Source: Cellvibrio sp. 79
GTDB taxonomy: Bacteria; Pseudomonadota; Gammaproteobacteria; Pseudomonadales; Cellvibrionaceae
Direction of reading: 5' to 3'
DNA length: 64,000 bases
Assembly (NCBI GenBank): GCA_003056245.1
Contig: MVDH01000001.1
Coordinates: 1,240,716 to 1,304,715 of the forward strand
Shown: positions 45,709 through 54,155 of the stretch, piece after piece
How the letters are laid out: each line of letters starts with the position of its first letter
Numbering within the stretch: position 1 is the first letter of the stretch
Translations under genes and position numbers: made by a program
The notes under the pieces: generated by a model
The model's input: the letters and a program-made list of their open reading frames with translations, nothing else
Told to the model about the DNA's origin: nothing
The model's database searches: none

Positions 45709-46767
45709 TCAGTCGGCTTTGGGCTGCTTTTGTTCAAAAGCGTCATAGGCTTCTACGATGCGTTGCACGATCGGGTGGCGCACAACATCCTTCGAGGTGA
45801 AATGCGTAAAGCTGATGCCATTTACGTTATCCAATACTTCAATCGCATGACGCAAGCCGGATGCTATACCGCGCGGCAAATCGATTTGCGTTGGGTCGCC
45901 TGTAATGACTGCTGTGGTACCAAAGCCAATGCGGGTCAGGAACATTTTCATCTGTTCGCGAGTGGTATTTTGGCTTTCATCGAGGATCACAAACGAGTTA
46001 TTCAGGGTGCGGCCGCGCATAAAGGCGAGAGGCGCAACTTCGATAACTCCGCGCTCCATTAGCTTGCCAACAGTATCAAACCCTAACATTTCAAATAACG
46101 CATCGTAGAGCGGACGCAGGTAAGGATCTACTTTTTGCGCCAGATCACCGGGCAAAAAACCCAATTTTTCCCCGGCTTCCACTGCAGGGCGTACCAGTAG
46201 GATTCGCTCTATTTCATTTTTAAGGAGGGCTTCTACTGCACAGGCAACGGCCAAATAAGTTTTACCGGTACCGGCTGGGCCAATACCAAAGTTGATATCG
46301 TGCTTTTGAACTGCCCGCACATAACGCTGCTGATTTAAGCCGCGTGGTTTGATAGTGCATTTCTTGGTGCGGATGAGCGTAATGCCTTCATCGCCGTCAA
46401 TGTCCTTCTCTGCCGCTTTTTCTGCGGAGGGAAATGCCTGCGTGTCGGTTTGATCAAGTTGTTGCATAAGCTGTTCTATACCTGAGGTTTGCAGAGCTAA
46501 ATGAACTTCGTCAGGGGTAAGTTCGGCGTGTTCAGTTAATTGATAAAGATTACGCAAAAGCTCTGCGGCGGCACGAGTCTTATCGGCAGGCCCGATCAGT
46601 TCGAAATCAGTGCCGCGATGGCGAATTTCTATATCAAGGCGTTCTTCGATCTGGCGCAGGTGCTGACCTAGCAGACCATTGAGATTCGCGAGTCGGCGAC
46701 TATCACCAGGTGCCAGGCTTAGCTGGTGAGTAACAGTTTCCGGGGCGGAGGTGACGTGACTATTCAA
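45709..46767 (-). CDS. ybeZ: PhoH-like ATPase YbeZ
   Basis: The 352-residue protein has an N-terminal KH-like part (about 1-100) and a PhoH ATPase domain with Walker [12 protein letters not shown] and Walker [12 protein letters not shown]. YbeZ acts with YbeY in RNA metabolism. In most gammaproteobacteria miaB is directly upstream. Here the upstream neighbour is a BON protein, with miaB found about 9.4 kb away on the same strand. Confidence 0.94.
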   Translation of the reverse strand: MNSHVTSAPETVTHQLSLAPGDSRRLANLNGLLGQHLRQIEERLDIEIRHRGTDFELIGPADKTRAAAELLRNLYQLTEHAELTPDEVHLALQTSGIEQLMQQLDQTDTQAFPSAEKAAEKDIDGDEGITLIRTKKCTIKPRGLNQQRYVRAVQKHDINFGIGPAGTGKTYLAVACAVEALLKNEIERILLVRPAVEAGEKLGFLPGDLAQKVDPYLRPLYDALFEMLGFDTVGKLMERGVIEVAPLAFMRGRTLNNSFVILDESQNTTREQMKMFLTRIGFGTTAVITGDPTQIDLPRGIASGLRHAIEVLDNVNGISFTHFTSKDVVRHPIVQRIVEAYDAFEQKQPKAD

Positions 46768-46971
46768 AGCGGGTATGGATCTCTTTCAGCTTCAGTTAAG
46801 GTAAGACTAAACCATTAAACGATGTGGATAAAGTATAAATTTCAAAGGTTTAGCCAGAAACTATTACAAAAGCTATTGTTTTAGGTGAAAAATGCTGCTT
46901 AAGCTTATGTATTTAAAGTGATTTTATTTTATAAGACAGAGGCACATCGCGCCTCGGGATTTGTTCGCAGG

Positions 46972-47655
46972 TTATAATTTAATATCTAGCTTGTTGATCA
47001 CCGTTTTTACATCATTTTGTTTGGATGCAATTGCTTGGGCGAGATCTTTTTGTACGCTCGTATTTACTATACCGGTCAGTGTGACGGCGTTGTTGTAGGT
47101 ATCCACATTAATTTTTAAGCCCTCAATATTTTTGGAGGCGAGTAGTTCGGATTTAATCGAAGCAGTTGTGGAAACATCATTTACATATTGGGAGAAACTG
47201 CGGCGATTTGTTGTTGTCACAGGTTGTGCGTTAGTTGTCGCGGGTGGTTTTGGGGTCACCTTGATATTGTTTTTTACGGAATCGATGCCTTCAATCCCCA
47301 GCGCAATATTTTCTGCCAACTCTTTTTGAATATCCGAATAAACTATACCATCCAATATTGCGACAGTGTTGTCGACATTTATATCAATATCTAAATCGCT
47401 AAGATGTTTGTTAAGAACTAATGCAGTTTCCAGTTTACTTTCAATCCAACCATCTTTAAATGCCGCTTTACTGTCTTTCCATGTTTGTTTACTGTCTTGT
47501 TTAAACTCCGCCCAATATTCTTCAGCGGATCTTTTATCTTGGCGTGTCTCATATTCTGTATTTGCAGCGCAAGCCCCGGAAACAATAACTAATACTGTCG
47601 GATATAAGATTGCGCTTATTTGTTTAATTGGAAAACGAAATTGTACAGTTTTCAT
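46972..47655 (-). CDS. Periplasmic protein with two BON domains
   Basis: The 227-residue protein has an N-terminal export signal (possibly a lipoprotein-like SGAC), a charged helical stretch with many Trp and Lys (EYWAEFKQDSKQTWKDSKAA), and two BON domains: ESKLETALVLNKHLSDLDIDINVDN...VAILDGIVYS and SIKSELLASKNIEGLKINVDTYNNAVTLTGIV. BON domains are lipid-binding modules of envelope-stress proteins such as OsmY and DolP. It is divergent from the AI-2E permease gene and has a sigma-54-like promoter upstream. Confidence 0.88.
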   Translation of the reverse strand: MKTVQFRFPIKQISAILYPTVLVIVSGACAANTEYETRQDKRSAEEYWAEFKQDSKQTWKDSKAAFKDGWIESKLETALVLNKHLSDLDIDINVDNTVAILDGIVYSDIQKELAENIALGIEGIDSVKNNIKVTPKPPATTNAQPVTTTNRRSFSQYVNDVSTTASIKSELLASKNIEGLKINVDTYNNAVTLTGIVNTSVQKDLAQAIASKQNDVKTVINKLDIKL

Positions 47656-47728
47656 AATTTTCTCCTTTTGCTGAATAACGTTACGCTTTTCAGTTACATG
47701 CTATTTGTGTAGTGCAAATCCAGTGAGC

Positions 47729-47745
47729 AGCGGGATTTATGCCAA
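47729..47745 (-). promoter_or_regulatory. Candidate sigma-54 promoter of the BON gene
   Basis: Read on the minus strand, TTGGCATAAATCCCGCT has GG and GC exactly ten bases apart and a good -24 box (TTGGCAT). The -12 box (CCGCT) is a partial match. It ends 74 bases before the BON start codon. Confidence 0.5.
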
Positions 47746-47807
47746 AATGTTAAGTTATTGTATCTTCGGTATTTTTTTATTTTAAATAAGTAGATTTCGT
47801 AAATAAT

Positions 47808-47830
47808 TTTTTTGAAAAAAATTCAAAAAA
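47808..47830. promoter_or_regulatory. A/T-rich dyad between the divergent BON and AI-2E genes
   Basis: TTTTTTGAA and TTCAAAAAA form nine-base arms around a five-base A spacer. It lies about 63 bases upstream of the BON -24 element and could be an enhancer for a sigma-54 activator or a bend site. The whole gap 47656-47913 is very A/T-rich. Confidence 0.35.
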
Positions 47831-47854
47831 TGTAAATTTTAGAGTTTTTAAAAT

Positions 47855-47871
47855 GTGGTATGAAAATGGCA
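47855..47871 (+). promoter_or_regulatory. Candidate sigma-54 promoter of the AI-2E gene
   Basis: GTGGTATGAAAATGGCA has GG-N10-GC with the -12 box TGGCA. It ends 42 bases before ATG 47914. Confidence 0.45.
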
Positions 47872-47913
47872 AAGCAATAAGGATGATTTGTATCCCCGAT
47901 GGGAGATTTGGCG

Positions 47914-48996
47914 ATGAATACCCGTGTAATTATCCATGAAGTAGAAAAATTACAACAAAAAACAGTAATTCTCCTGTTGAAGTTTTTGGGGGTAATTGCT
48001 CTACTTTATACCTTATATTTTTGCCGTACCCTACTGTTGCCTGTATTGGTGGCGGGGTTTATTGCGTTATTTTCCAGCCCTCTTGTACGGTTTCTCGCCC
48101 ATCATAAAATTCCACATGCATTGGCATCCCTATTGGTTGTGATTTTATTATTTTTCGGTTTGGCTATTACCGTTGCTTTTTTGGTTGAGCCTGCAAGTCA
48201 ATGGTTAAATAATCTGCCCACGTTGGGGGATAAGTTGACAGCGCAGATGGATAATCTGTCCGAATCATTTAATGCCCTAAAAACTAGTTTATTAACTACC
48301 GAAGATTCGGGAAATACTGTAGTGAATCTGGTGGAAGGGATGATGCTTTCCTCATTTTCGGTAGTGGCTGGCACTACAGCATTGTTAATAATGCAAATTT
48401 TTTCAGTGTTTATTATCACGTATTTTTTTCTAGAATATGGCGATGATTTAATGCGTAATCTGGTTCGGGTACAAGGATCTTTTAGCGAGAAAAAGAAAAC
48501 TGTAATTATTTTCCAAACTGTACGCGATGATATCTCACGTTATGTGCTGGTTATTTTTGTGATTAATTTGGGGTTAGGTGTTGCAACAGGAATTGTCATG
48601 GCTTTATTGGGTGTAAAAGACCCGATTCTTTGGGGCGCATTAGCCGCTATTCTTAATTTTGCCCCTTATGTAGGGGCGATATTATTGTCAGTAATCCTTA
48701 CGTGTGTCGGATTTATTGAATTTGGTTCTGTTACTGAGGCGCTTATGGTTCCTGGGGCTTTCATTCTTCTTAATTTTATAGAATCCCAGCTAGTAACTCC
48801 TACTGTACTTGGTCAGCGTTTCAACATGAATCCGCTATTGGTTGTTTTGTGGATGTTTGTCTGGGGTTGGGTGTGGGGAGTAATAGGCTTATTAATCGCT
48901 ATCCCCCTGTTGGTATGTTTTAAAATTCTTGCATCCCATTTAAACCTTATCGGTGGTTGGATAAACATTATTGATTCAGAAATAGGCAAAAAGTAA
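47914..48996 (+). CDS. AI-2E-family permease
   Basis: The 360-residue membrane protein has about eight helices and the family signatures PLVRFLAHHKIPHALASLLVV, GALAAILNFAPYVGAIL and QRFNMNPLLVVLWMFVWGWVWGVIGLLIAIPLLVCFKI. ATG 47914 is favoured because GGGAGA lies at good spacing; ATG 47899 is possible. Family members include the TqsA autoinducer exporter and sodium/proton antiporters, so the cargo cannot be stated. It has a sigma-54-like motif upstream and starts the envelope part of the block. Confidence 0.9.
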   Translation: MNTRVIIHEVEKLQQKTVILLLKFLGVIALLYTLYFCRTLLLPVLVAGFIALFSSPLVRFLAHHKIPHALASLLVVILLFFGLAITVAFLVEPASQWLNNLPTLGDKLTAQMDNLSESFNALKTSLLTTEDSGNTVVNLVEGMMLSSFSVVAGTTALLIMQIFSVFIITYFFLEYGDDLMRNLVRVQGSFSEKKKTVIIFQTVRDDISRYVLVIFVINLGLGVATGIVMALLGVKDPILWGALAAILNFAPYVGAILLSVILTCVGFIEFGSVTEALMVPGAFILLNFIESQLVTPTVLGQRFNMNPLLVVLWMFVWGWVWGVIGLLIAIPLLVCFKILASHLNLIGGWINIIDSEIGKK

Positions 48997-49169
48997 TCCT
49001 GTAATAATTTCTTTTTTTGCAATATTTTCAAGCCTCTTTAGTGGTGAGTAGAACCTTTGCTATACAAAGCTTTTTGGAGAAAATCGTTAGTGGTTGGCGT
49101 TAACAGCGCTATCCATATGAATTTATTGGGATTTTATAGCGTCAAAAAAAAATGGGATGGGTAAGAAAG

Positions 49170-49186
49170 TTGGCATGGGGTTTGAA
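49170..49186 (+). promoter_or_regulatory. Near-consensus sigma-54 motif before the DUF1328 gene
   Basis: TTGGCATGGGGTTTGAA has a strong -24 box (TTGGCAT) and a TTG at -12, but the GC dinucleotide reads GA. It lies 37 bases before the ATG at 49224. Confidence 0.4.
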
Positions 49187-49223
49187 GTGAATAACATAAG
49201 TATCTGAAATTAAAGGGGGCTCT

Positions 49224-49385
49224 ATGCTGTATTACTCAATAGTGTTTTTTATTGTCGCCATCATTGCTGCGATCTTGGGGTTTGGTGGTATTGCAGGGGC
49301 CGCAGCTGGCATTGCTAAAATATTATTCTATATATTTTTAGTATTATTGATTTTATCTTTGGTATTTGGTCGACGTCGTTTTTAA
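49224..49385 (+). CDS. DUF1328 small membrane protein (YtjA type)
   Basis: The 53-residue protein is almost wholly hydrophobic, with two helices around a glycine/alanine segment ([18 protein letters not shown]), and ends in the basic GRRRF. This matches the DUF1328 / YtjA family of short membrane proteins. ATG 49224 is preceded by AAAGGGGG. It starts a group of four small envelope genes. Function unknown, often found among stress-induced genes. Confidence 0.85.
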   Translation: MLYYSIVFFIVAIIAAILGFGGIAGAAAGIAKILFYIFLVLLILSLVFGRRRF

Positions 49386-49427
49386 CCCGGTTTAATCATT
49401 TTTTAAATGTTTAATGAGGTAAATGTT

Positions 49428-49715
49428 ATGGCTACCCAACCATCCCTTAAAGATGTTGCAAATGGACGTTTGAATGCAGTGAGCATATCCGAGGCGATTA
49501 ACCAATTTAAAGAAGCAACGACGCAAATTTATGATGCGGTTAGCCTTATTGGTAACACATCTGCGGCTGCTGCCAAAACCCAGTTGTATGAAGGTAAAAT
49601 CAAAGCATTGGAATTAGAGGAAAAAGCTGAGGAATTAGTAAAGGCTAGGCCTTTAGTAACTATTGGGGTAGCCTTTGCTGCAGGTTGGTTGGTATCTCGA
49701 TTACTACAGCGTTAG
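49428..49715 (+). CDS. DUF883 / ElaB-YqjD-like membrane-anchored protein
   Basis: The 95-residue protein begins at ATG 49428, after GAGG. It has a long amphipathic helix and a C-terminal hydrophobic segment ARPLVTIGVAFAAGWLVSRLLQR, the arrangement of ElaB / YqjD proteins that anchor at the inner membrane by the C terminus and can bind ribosomes in stationary phase. The link is by arrangement and the C-terminal motif only. Confidence 0.75.
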   Translation: MATQPSLKDVANGRLNAVSISEAINQFKEATTQIYDAVSLIGNTSAAAAKTQLYEGKIKALELEEKAEELVKARPLVTIGVAFAAGWLVSRLLQR

Positions 49716-49727
49716 GTGACATTGATC

Positions 49728-50186
49728 ATGGATGCTCATGATCGTGAAAAGGAAGCGGTTAGCGAGGCATCATCTGCAGCGAATTCGCCGCCAAATCCTG
49801 ACAACTTTAAGGATATGTTAGCGCTCGGGGAGCAGGTCGTTCGATTGGTTAACGATATAGCCGACTTGGTGCGAATGGAAACCATGCTGGCTATTCAGTC
49901 AATACCGCGATTATTGATGCTGTGGTTTTTGATGATGCCAATTCTCTTATTAACCTGGTGTTCATTTTCAGCATGGATTGCATGGATGCTATACGCGGCA
50001 ACACAATTGCCGGGAGCGGGTTTTTTTGCGTTTTTTCTTCAGCAGCTTTTATTGCTCTTCGTGTGTCGATGGCTTTATACAAAATACCGGCAACGTATGA
50101 CCTTGCCTTATACGCGTGAACATATAGATAAATTTTTACGGGGGTTTAATAATGGATCTCCTGGATCGAGTGAAACAAAAAAATAG
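49728..50186 (+). CDS. Small membrane protein, putative holin-superfamily / DUF1469-like
   Basis: The 152-residue protein has an N-terminal polar helix (EQVVRLVNDIADLVRMETMLA) followed by two hydrophobic helices (about residues 62-87 and 92-115) and a basic tail. This layout resembles the YqjE / DUF1469 proteins that accompany DUF883 genes, but similarity is weak by eye. ATG 49728 is favoured. It overlaps the next gene by 35 bases. Confidence 0.65.
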   Translation: MDAHDREKEAVSEASSAANSPPNPDNFKDMLALGEQVVRLVNDIADLVRMETMLAIQSIPRLLMLWFLMMPILLLTWCSFSAWIAWMLYAATQLPGAGFFAFFLQQLLLLFVCRWLYTKYRQRMTLPYTREHIDKFLRGFNNGSPGSSETKK

Positions 50187-50415
50187 TCAGGTAATCCGGC
50201 GAGAAATTGAGCTGGAATTGCTTTTGGGTAGGAACTTAAGTGGGAATGTACCACGCACTGGTATGTTAATTTTTGTTATTGCACCATTTTGTGCCGGGTT
50301 CATTGCCCATCGCTTATCTCGATATTCATTTGGCGTGCAACTCATTGATGCTTTTTTACCCGTGGGTTCATTATTCCAAAAACTTGGACACATCCGTATA
50401 AATTTAGAAAGATGA
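50152..50415 (+). CDS. Small hypothetical membrane protein (YqjK-like position)
   Basis: The 87-residue protein has a charged N-terminal helix (VKQKNSQVIRREIELELLLG), one hydrophobic segment (GMLIFVIAPFCAGFIAHRL) and a short tail. No family is recognised. It overlaps the previous gene by 35 bases, so it belongs to the same operon, as the third partner often does in ElaB / YqjD-YqjE-YqjK clusters. Confidence 0.6.
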   Translation: MDLLDRVKQKNSQVIRREIELELLLGRNLSGNVPRTGMLIFVIAPFCAGFIAHRLSRYSFGVQLIDAFLPVGSLFQKLGHIRINLER

Positions 50416-50593
50416 GTTAATTTCAGGAGGTCAAAAAAGCAACCAAAAATTTTATTTTATTAATTTAAGCGACCGTGCGAAATGCTAAAAAGGTGATGCA
50501 GATCGCTAACTTATTGATTTATTCTGCTTTCTTTTAGTCTTGGGGTGCTAGAATGAGTCGCGTACTTGCTCGCCAATAATGAGGGTGAATATC

Positions 50594-51913
50594 GTGGCTG
50601 ACGTTTTATTAGTTGACGATGATAGAAATTTTTTAAACGCAACTGCTGAGTTGTTAGGGTTACTTGGGCATTCTGTAAAAGCAGTGGATTCTGTTGCCGA
50701 TGCGCGTGAGTTAATTGGCAAACATCAGTTTACCCACATGATATTGGATTTAATTCTGCCCGACGGAAGTGGTCTGCATTTGTTAGAGGCCCTGCCAGCG
50801 AAAAGTGATACAAAAATTACATTGATAACAGGGCATCCCTCTGTTAAGTCCATTGTTAAAAATCTTTATGGCTCTAATGTTAGCTACCTCATTAAGCCCA
50901 TAGATTTAAGTCAACTGCAGTCTTTATTTGTTGAGCATCAGCCAGTTGCTGGCGTCAATCATTCGACAATACCATTACATTTTAATTTCCTGGTGGGTGA
51001 ATCCGAGCCCATGCAGCACTTATATGAAATGATTGAGCGCGTTTCTTTAACCAGAGCCAATGTGCTTTTATTAGGTGAAAGTGGTGTTGGTAAAGAAATG
51101 GTGGCGGCCGCTATACATTATGCGAGTAAAGTGGATGGTGAATTCGTTGCTACCAATTGTGGCGCATTTTCGCGTGAATTAATCAATAGTGAATTGTTTG
51201 GGCATGAGAAAGGCGCGTTTACCGGTGCCAGTCACCGCAAAATAGGCGTTTTTGAGCAGGCTAATAAGGGCACGTTATTTCTGGACGAAATCACTGAAAT
51301 GCCGCTTGATCTTCAGCCTAATTTATTGCGCGTATTGGAAACTAAAAAGGTTACGCGTCTTGGTGGTGTAACTCCGATTGATGTTGAGGGGCGTGTTGTA
51401 TCCGCAACAAATCGGACTGAACTGGAAATAGCCGAGCAGCATCGTTTACGTGAGGATTTGTATTTCCGATTAGCTGTTTTCCCTATTCACATTCCTCCGT
51501 TGCGCAGTCGTAGAAGTGATATTCCTCTATTGGTTCAATATTTTCTGTCAGTATTTAATCAGCAATACGATAGCAATATTAGTATTAGTGAAGAGTCGCT
51601 ACAAAAGTTGATGGAGTACGATTGGCCTGGCAATGTGCGTGAATTGCGCCATGCGGTCCATCGCGCTTTCATTATGGCTGATCCACAAAAAAAGCTTATT
51701 GTTTTGCCTAATGATTTAACGTCGCCGTTTTCCAAAATCAGCCAGCAGCATGCAGCTGGGATTTCGGTGGGGAAAACGGTTGAAGAAGTTGAACGTGAGT
51801 TGATTGAGATCACCCTTCAACACTTTGACGGCGATAAAAAGCAAACAGCGGATATGCTGGGAATAAGTTTGAAGACACTTTATAACCGTTTAAATAGTTA
51901 TGCCGATGCCTAA
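50594..51913 (+). CDS. Sigma-54-dependent response regulator (NtrC family)
   Basis: The 439-residue protein from GTG 50594 (GAGGGTG just upstream; ATG 50579 is an alternative) has a receiver domain with LLVDDD and phospho-acceptor Asp52 in MILDLILPDGSG, a AAA+ domain with Walker A GESGVGKE and the sigma-54 contact loop GAFTGA, and a C-terminal Fis-type helix-turn-helix (QTADMLGISLKTLYNRL). It should activate sigma-54 promoters when phosphorylated. It begins the two-component cluster and is a good candidate activator for the sigma-54-like motifs ahead of the adjoining envelope genes. Confidence 0.93.
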   Translation: MADVLLVDDDRNFLNATAELLGLLGHSVKAVDSVADARELIGKHQFTHMILDLILPDGSGLHLLEALPAKSDTKITLITGHPSVKSIVKNLYGSNVSYLIKPIDLSQLQSLFVEHQPVAGVNHSTIPLHFNFLVGESEPMQHLYEMIERVSLTRANVLLLGESGVGKEMVAAAIHYASKVDGEFVATNCGAFSRELINSELFGHEKGAFTGASHRKIGVFEQANKGTLFLDEITEMPLDLQPNLLRVLETKKVTRLGGVTPIDVEGRVVSATNRTELEIAEQHRLREDLYFRLAVFPIHIPPLRSRRSDIPLLVQYFLSVFNQQYDSNISISEESLQKLMEYDWPGNVRELRHAVHRAFIMADPQKKLIVLPNDLTSPFSKISQQHAAGISVGKTVEEVERELIEITLQHFDGDKKQTADMLGISLKTLYNRLNSYADA

Positions 51914-51924
51914 GGGGAGATAAT

Positions 51925-52149
51925 ATGTTGGACGCAGAAACACAACGTTTACTGCATGATCTCCGCAATCCTTTGAATAGTATTTCTATCAATGCTGAGT
52001 TAGGCAAGTTGACGTTGGAGCGCACAGGAGACATCCAGCGCGCGATTCATATTTTTGACATCATTCTTAATGAGTGCCGCAATTGCAGTAACAAATTGAA
52101 TGATATTAAAAATACGCCGCGTAAATTTGGGGAAGAGGGAGTGGGATGA
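51925..52149 (+). CDS. Stand-alone DHp (HisKA) mini-protein
   Basis: The 74-residue protein consists only of a two-helix dimerisation / phospho-acceptor unit. The H-box LLHDLRNPLNSISINAEL has His11, and the second helix is IQRAIHIFDIILNECRNCSNKLNDI. There is no ATP-binding domain, membrane helix or receiver. ATG 51925 follows AGGGGAGA, and its last four bases overlap the kinase start (ATGA), so it is translated as part of the cluster and is not a truncated kinase with a missing 3' part. It may act as a phosphotransfer or dimer-interfering partner. Confidence 0.75.
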   Translation: MLDAETQRLLHDLRNPLNSISINAELGKLTLERTGDIQRAIHIFDIILNECRNCSNKLNDIKNTPRKFGEEGVG

Positions 52150-53642
52150 ATGATGCCTCTCATGCCAGTGAAACCAGTTTTGGTGGTTTACCGGGTTATG
52201 TCTGGCATCTCGTATTGGCAACTGTAATTAGTTTTTTTGTTATTAGTGCTGTCCTGTCATATCGCTCAGTCAATATTATCGCTGCTAATAATCGCAGCAT
52301 TAATAATAATCTGCAGACTATTACCCTTATCAAAGATTTAAAAACCGAACTGCTGGCTGCTGAAAGTAGCCAGCGTGGGTTTTTATTGACATCGGACGAG
52401 CAATATCTTGAGCCTTATCATAAAACGTTACATGTTATAGATGATTTATTGAATAAATTAAGTGATGCGTCTGAGGAAATACCAGCCCAAAAAAATCGAT
52501 ATGAGCAACTCTATTCCCATGTGTTAGACAAGATTAGTGAGATGCAAACAATTGTCAGTCTGACAGGTGAAGACAGATATAGGGAGGCGATTAATAAAAT
52601 CAGGACTGATGAGGGTATTAAATTAATGCAAGTTATTACCGGTCTTATCGGGGAAATGGAAGCCGATGAGGCGTTAAGGCTTAAGGAAAATAAAAGCCAT
52701 GCATTGAATAACCGGCAGTTTATTGTTGCCTCATTGCTGTTAACCAATTCGATTGGTTTAATGCTTTCCCTTGGTATATTTTTTATTTTGTATCGCAATT
52801 CTGCGAAGGTAGCCGATTTATATCGGGAGCTTGAACGAGCAAATAATGAGCTCGAAATAAAGGTGGATGCGCGCACACAAACGCTTATGCAGTACTCGGA
52901 GGAATTGCAACGTAGCAATAAAGAACTGGAAGCGTTTGCTTTTGTTGCATCGCACGATTTGCAGGAGCCTTTACGAAAAATTCGCGCATTTGGTGATCGT
53001 TTGCAACAAAAATATACGTCGGAACTGGGTGAGCGAGGTGCTGATTATGTTAACCGTATGCAGGCAGCATCAGAACGTATGTCAGTACTTATCGATGATC
53101 TTCTCAGTTTTTCGCGGGTAACTACCAAGCAAAAACCATTTGTGCCTGTTGATTTAAATAAAGTGATGGGACGGGTTCTGGATGACCTGGACTACGCGAT
53201 AGAAGATGTCAGTGCGAAACTTTATATAGAATCGCTGCCCGTTATAGATGCTGATGCATCTCAAATGGGTCAGGTATTTATGAATTTAATGGCGAATAGC
53301 CTTAAGTTCAGGCGCCCCGATGTTCCCCCTGAAATTCGGGTGACTTGCGAGGAAGGGCTTTCGTCCCCACTGGTTGAGGATGGGCGTGACTGGTGTTGTA
53401 TACGATTTTCTGATCAGGGTATTGGATTTGATCCCCATTATGCGGATCGAGTGTTTAATTTATTTCAACGCTTGCACGGACGTGATGAATATTCGGGGAC
53501 CGGGATTGGCCTGGCTTTGTGTAGAAAAATTGTCGAACGTCATGGCGGTAGTATTGAGGCAGAGAGTGAGTTAGGTAAAGGGGCTACATTTATTATCTAC
53601 TTGCCAATGTCACAACCGGTAATTGAGCCACTCGAAGTTTAA
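52146..53642 (+). CDS. CHASE3-containing sensor histidine kinase
   Basis: The 498-residue protein has a transmembrane helix at about 20-42, a helical CHASE3 sensor (about 45-180, with AESSQRGFLLTSDEQYLEPY), a second helix at about 194-216, a coiled coil, a DHp domain with the H-box FVASHDLQEPLRKI (His270), and a HATPase domain with N-box FMNLMANSLKFR, G1 FSDQGIGFD and G2 GTGIGLALCRKIV. All catalytic residues are present. It overlaps the DHp mini-protein gene by four bases. Confidence 0.92.
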   Translation: MNDASHASETSFGGLPGYVWHLVLATVISFFVISAVLSYRSVNIIAANNRSINNNLQTITLIKDLKTELLAAESSQRGFLLTSDEQYLEPYHKTLHVIDDLLNKLSDASEEIPAQKNRYEQLYSHVLDKISEMQTIVSLTGEDRYREAINKIRTDEGIKLMQVITGLIGEMEADEALRLKENKSHALNNRQFIVASLLLTNSIGLMLSLGIFFILYRNSAKVADLYRELERANNELEIKVDARTQTLMQYSEELQRSNKELEAFAFVASHDLQEPLRKIRAFGDRLQQKYTSELGERGADYVNRMQAASERMSVLIDDLLSFSRVTTKQKPFVPVDLNKVMGRVLDDLDYAIEDVSAKLYIESLPVIDADASQMGQVFMNLMANSLKFRRPDVPPEIRVTCEEGLSSPLVEDGRDWCCIRFSDQGIGFDPHYADRVFNLFQRLHGRDEYSGTGIGLALCRKIVERHGGSIEAESELGKGATFIIYLPMSQPVIEPLEV

Positions 53643-53688
53643 GGAATATTAACTGTGGTGGTAGAAACTCGATAAATAGCGGTGACTT

Positions 53689-54132
53689 ATGAATGTTCCT
53701 AAAAAGACGCTGGTAATTTTAATGGCAGAAGATGATAAAGATGATCGTCTTCTGACACATGAGGCAATGCATGAAAGCCGGGTATTAAATGAGTTGCACT
53801 TTGTTGAAAATGGCGTGGAGCTGTTGAACTATTTGCATGGTGAAGGTGTGTATGCAGACCGTGCTCTTTATCCGTTGCCGGGTTTAATTTTGCTTGATTT
53901 AAATATGCCGAAAATGGATGGCCGTGAGGCTTTGGCAAAAGTTAAGGCTGATAAAAACTTGCGTCGCATTCCTGTGGTAATCCTGACTACCTCTAAAGCA
54001 GAAGAGGATATGGTAAAGGGCTATGATCTGGGCGCTGCTTCCTATATTACCAAGCCGGTTACATTTGACGCGCTCGTTGAATTAATGCGTGTTCTGGGCA
54101 GGTATTGGGTCGAGTTTGTTGAATTGCCTTAA
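53689..54132 (+). CDS. Single-domain response regulator (Rcp1-like)
   Basis: The 147-residue receiver has AEDDKDD, phospho-acceptor Asp70 in LILLDLNMPKMDG, TTS and KPV. There is no output domain. Such proteins usually shuttle phosphate or bind partners. It lies between two kinase genes and probably takes phosphate from the CHASE3 kinase. Confidence 0.93.
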   Translation: MNVPKKTLVILMAEDDKDDRLLTHEAMHESRVLNELHFVENGVELLNYLHGEGVYADRALYPLPGLILLDLNMPKMDGREALAKVKADKNLRRIPVVILTTSKAEEDMVKGYDLGAASYITKPVTFDALVELMRVLGRYWVEFVELP

Positions 54133-54155
54133 GCGTGGTCCATGGAGAATCGTCT

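Noticed and set aside
51925-52149. Reading the solo DHp frame as a pseudogene fragment of the next kinase
   Set aside because: The following kinase has its own complete DHp domain, and the small gene has its own ribosome-binding site and a stop coupled to the next start.
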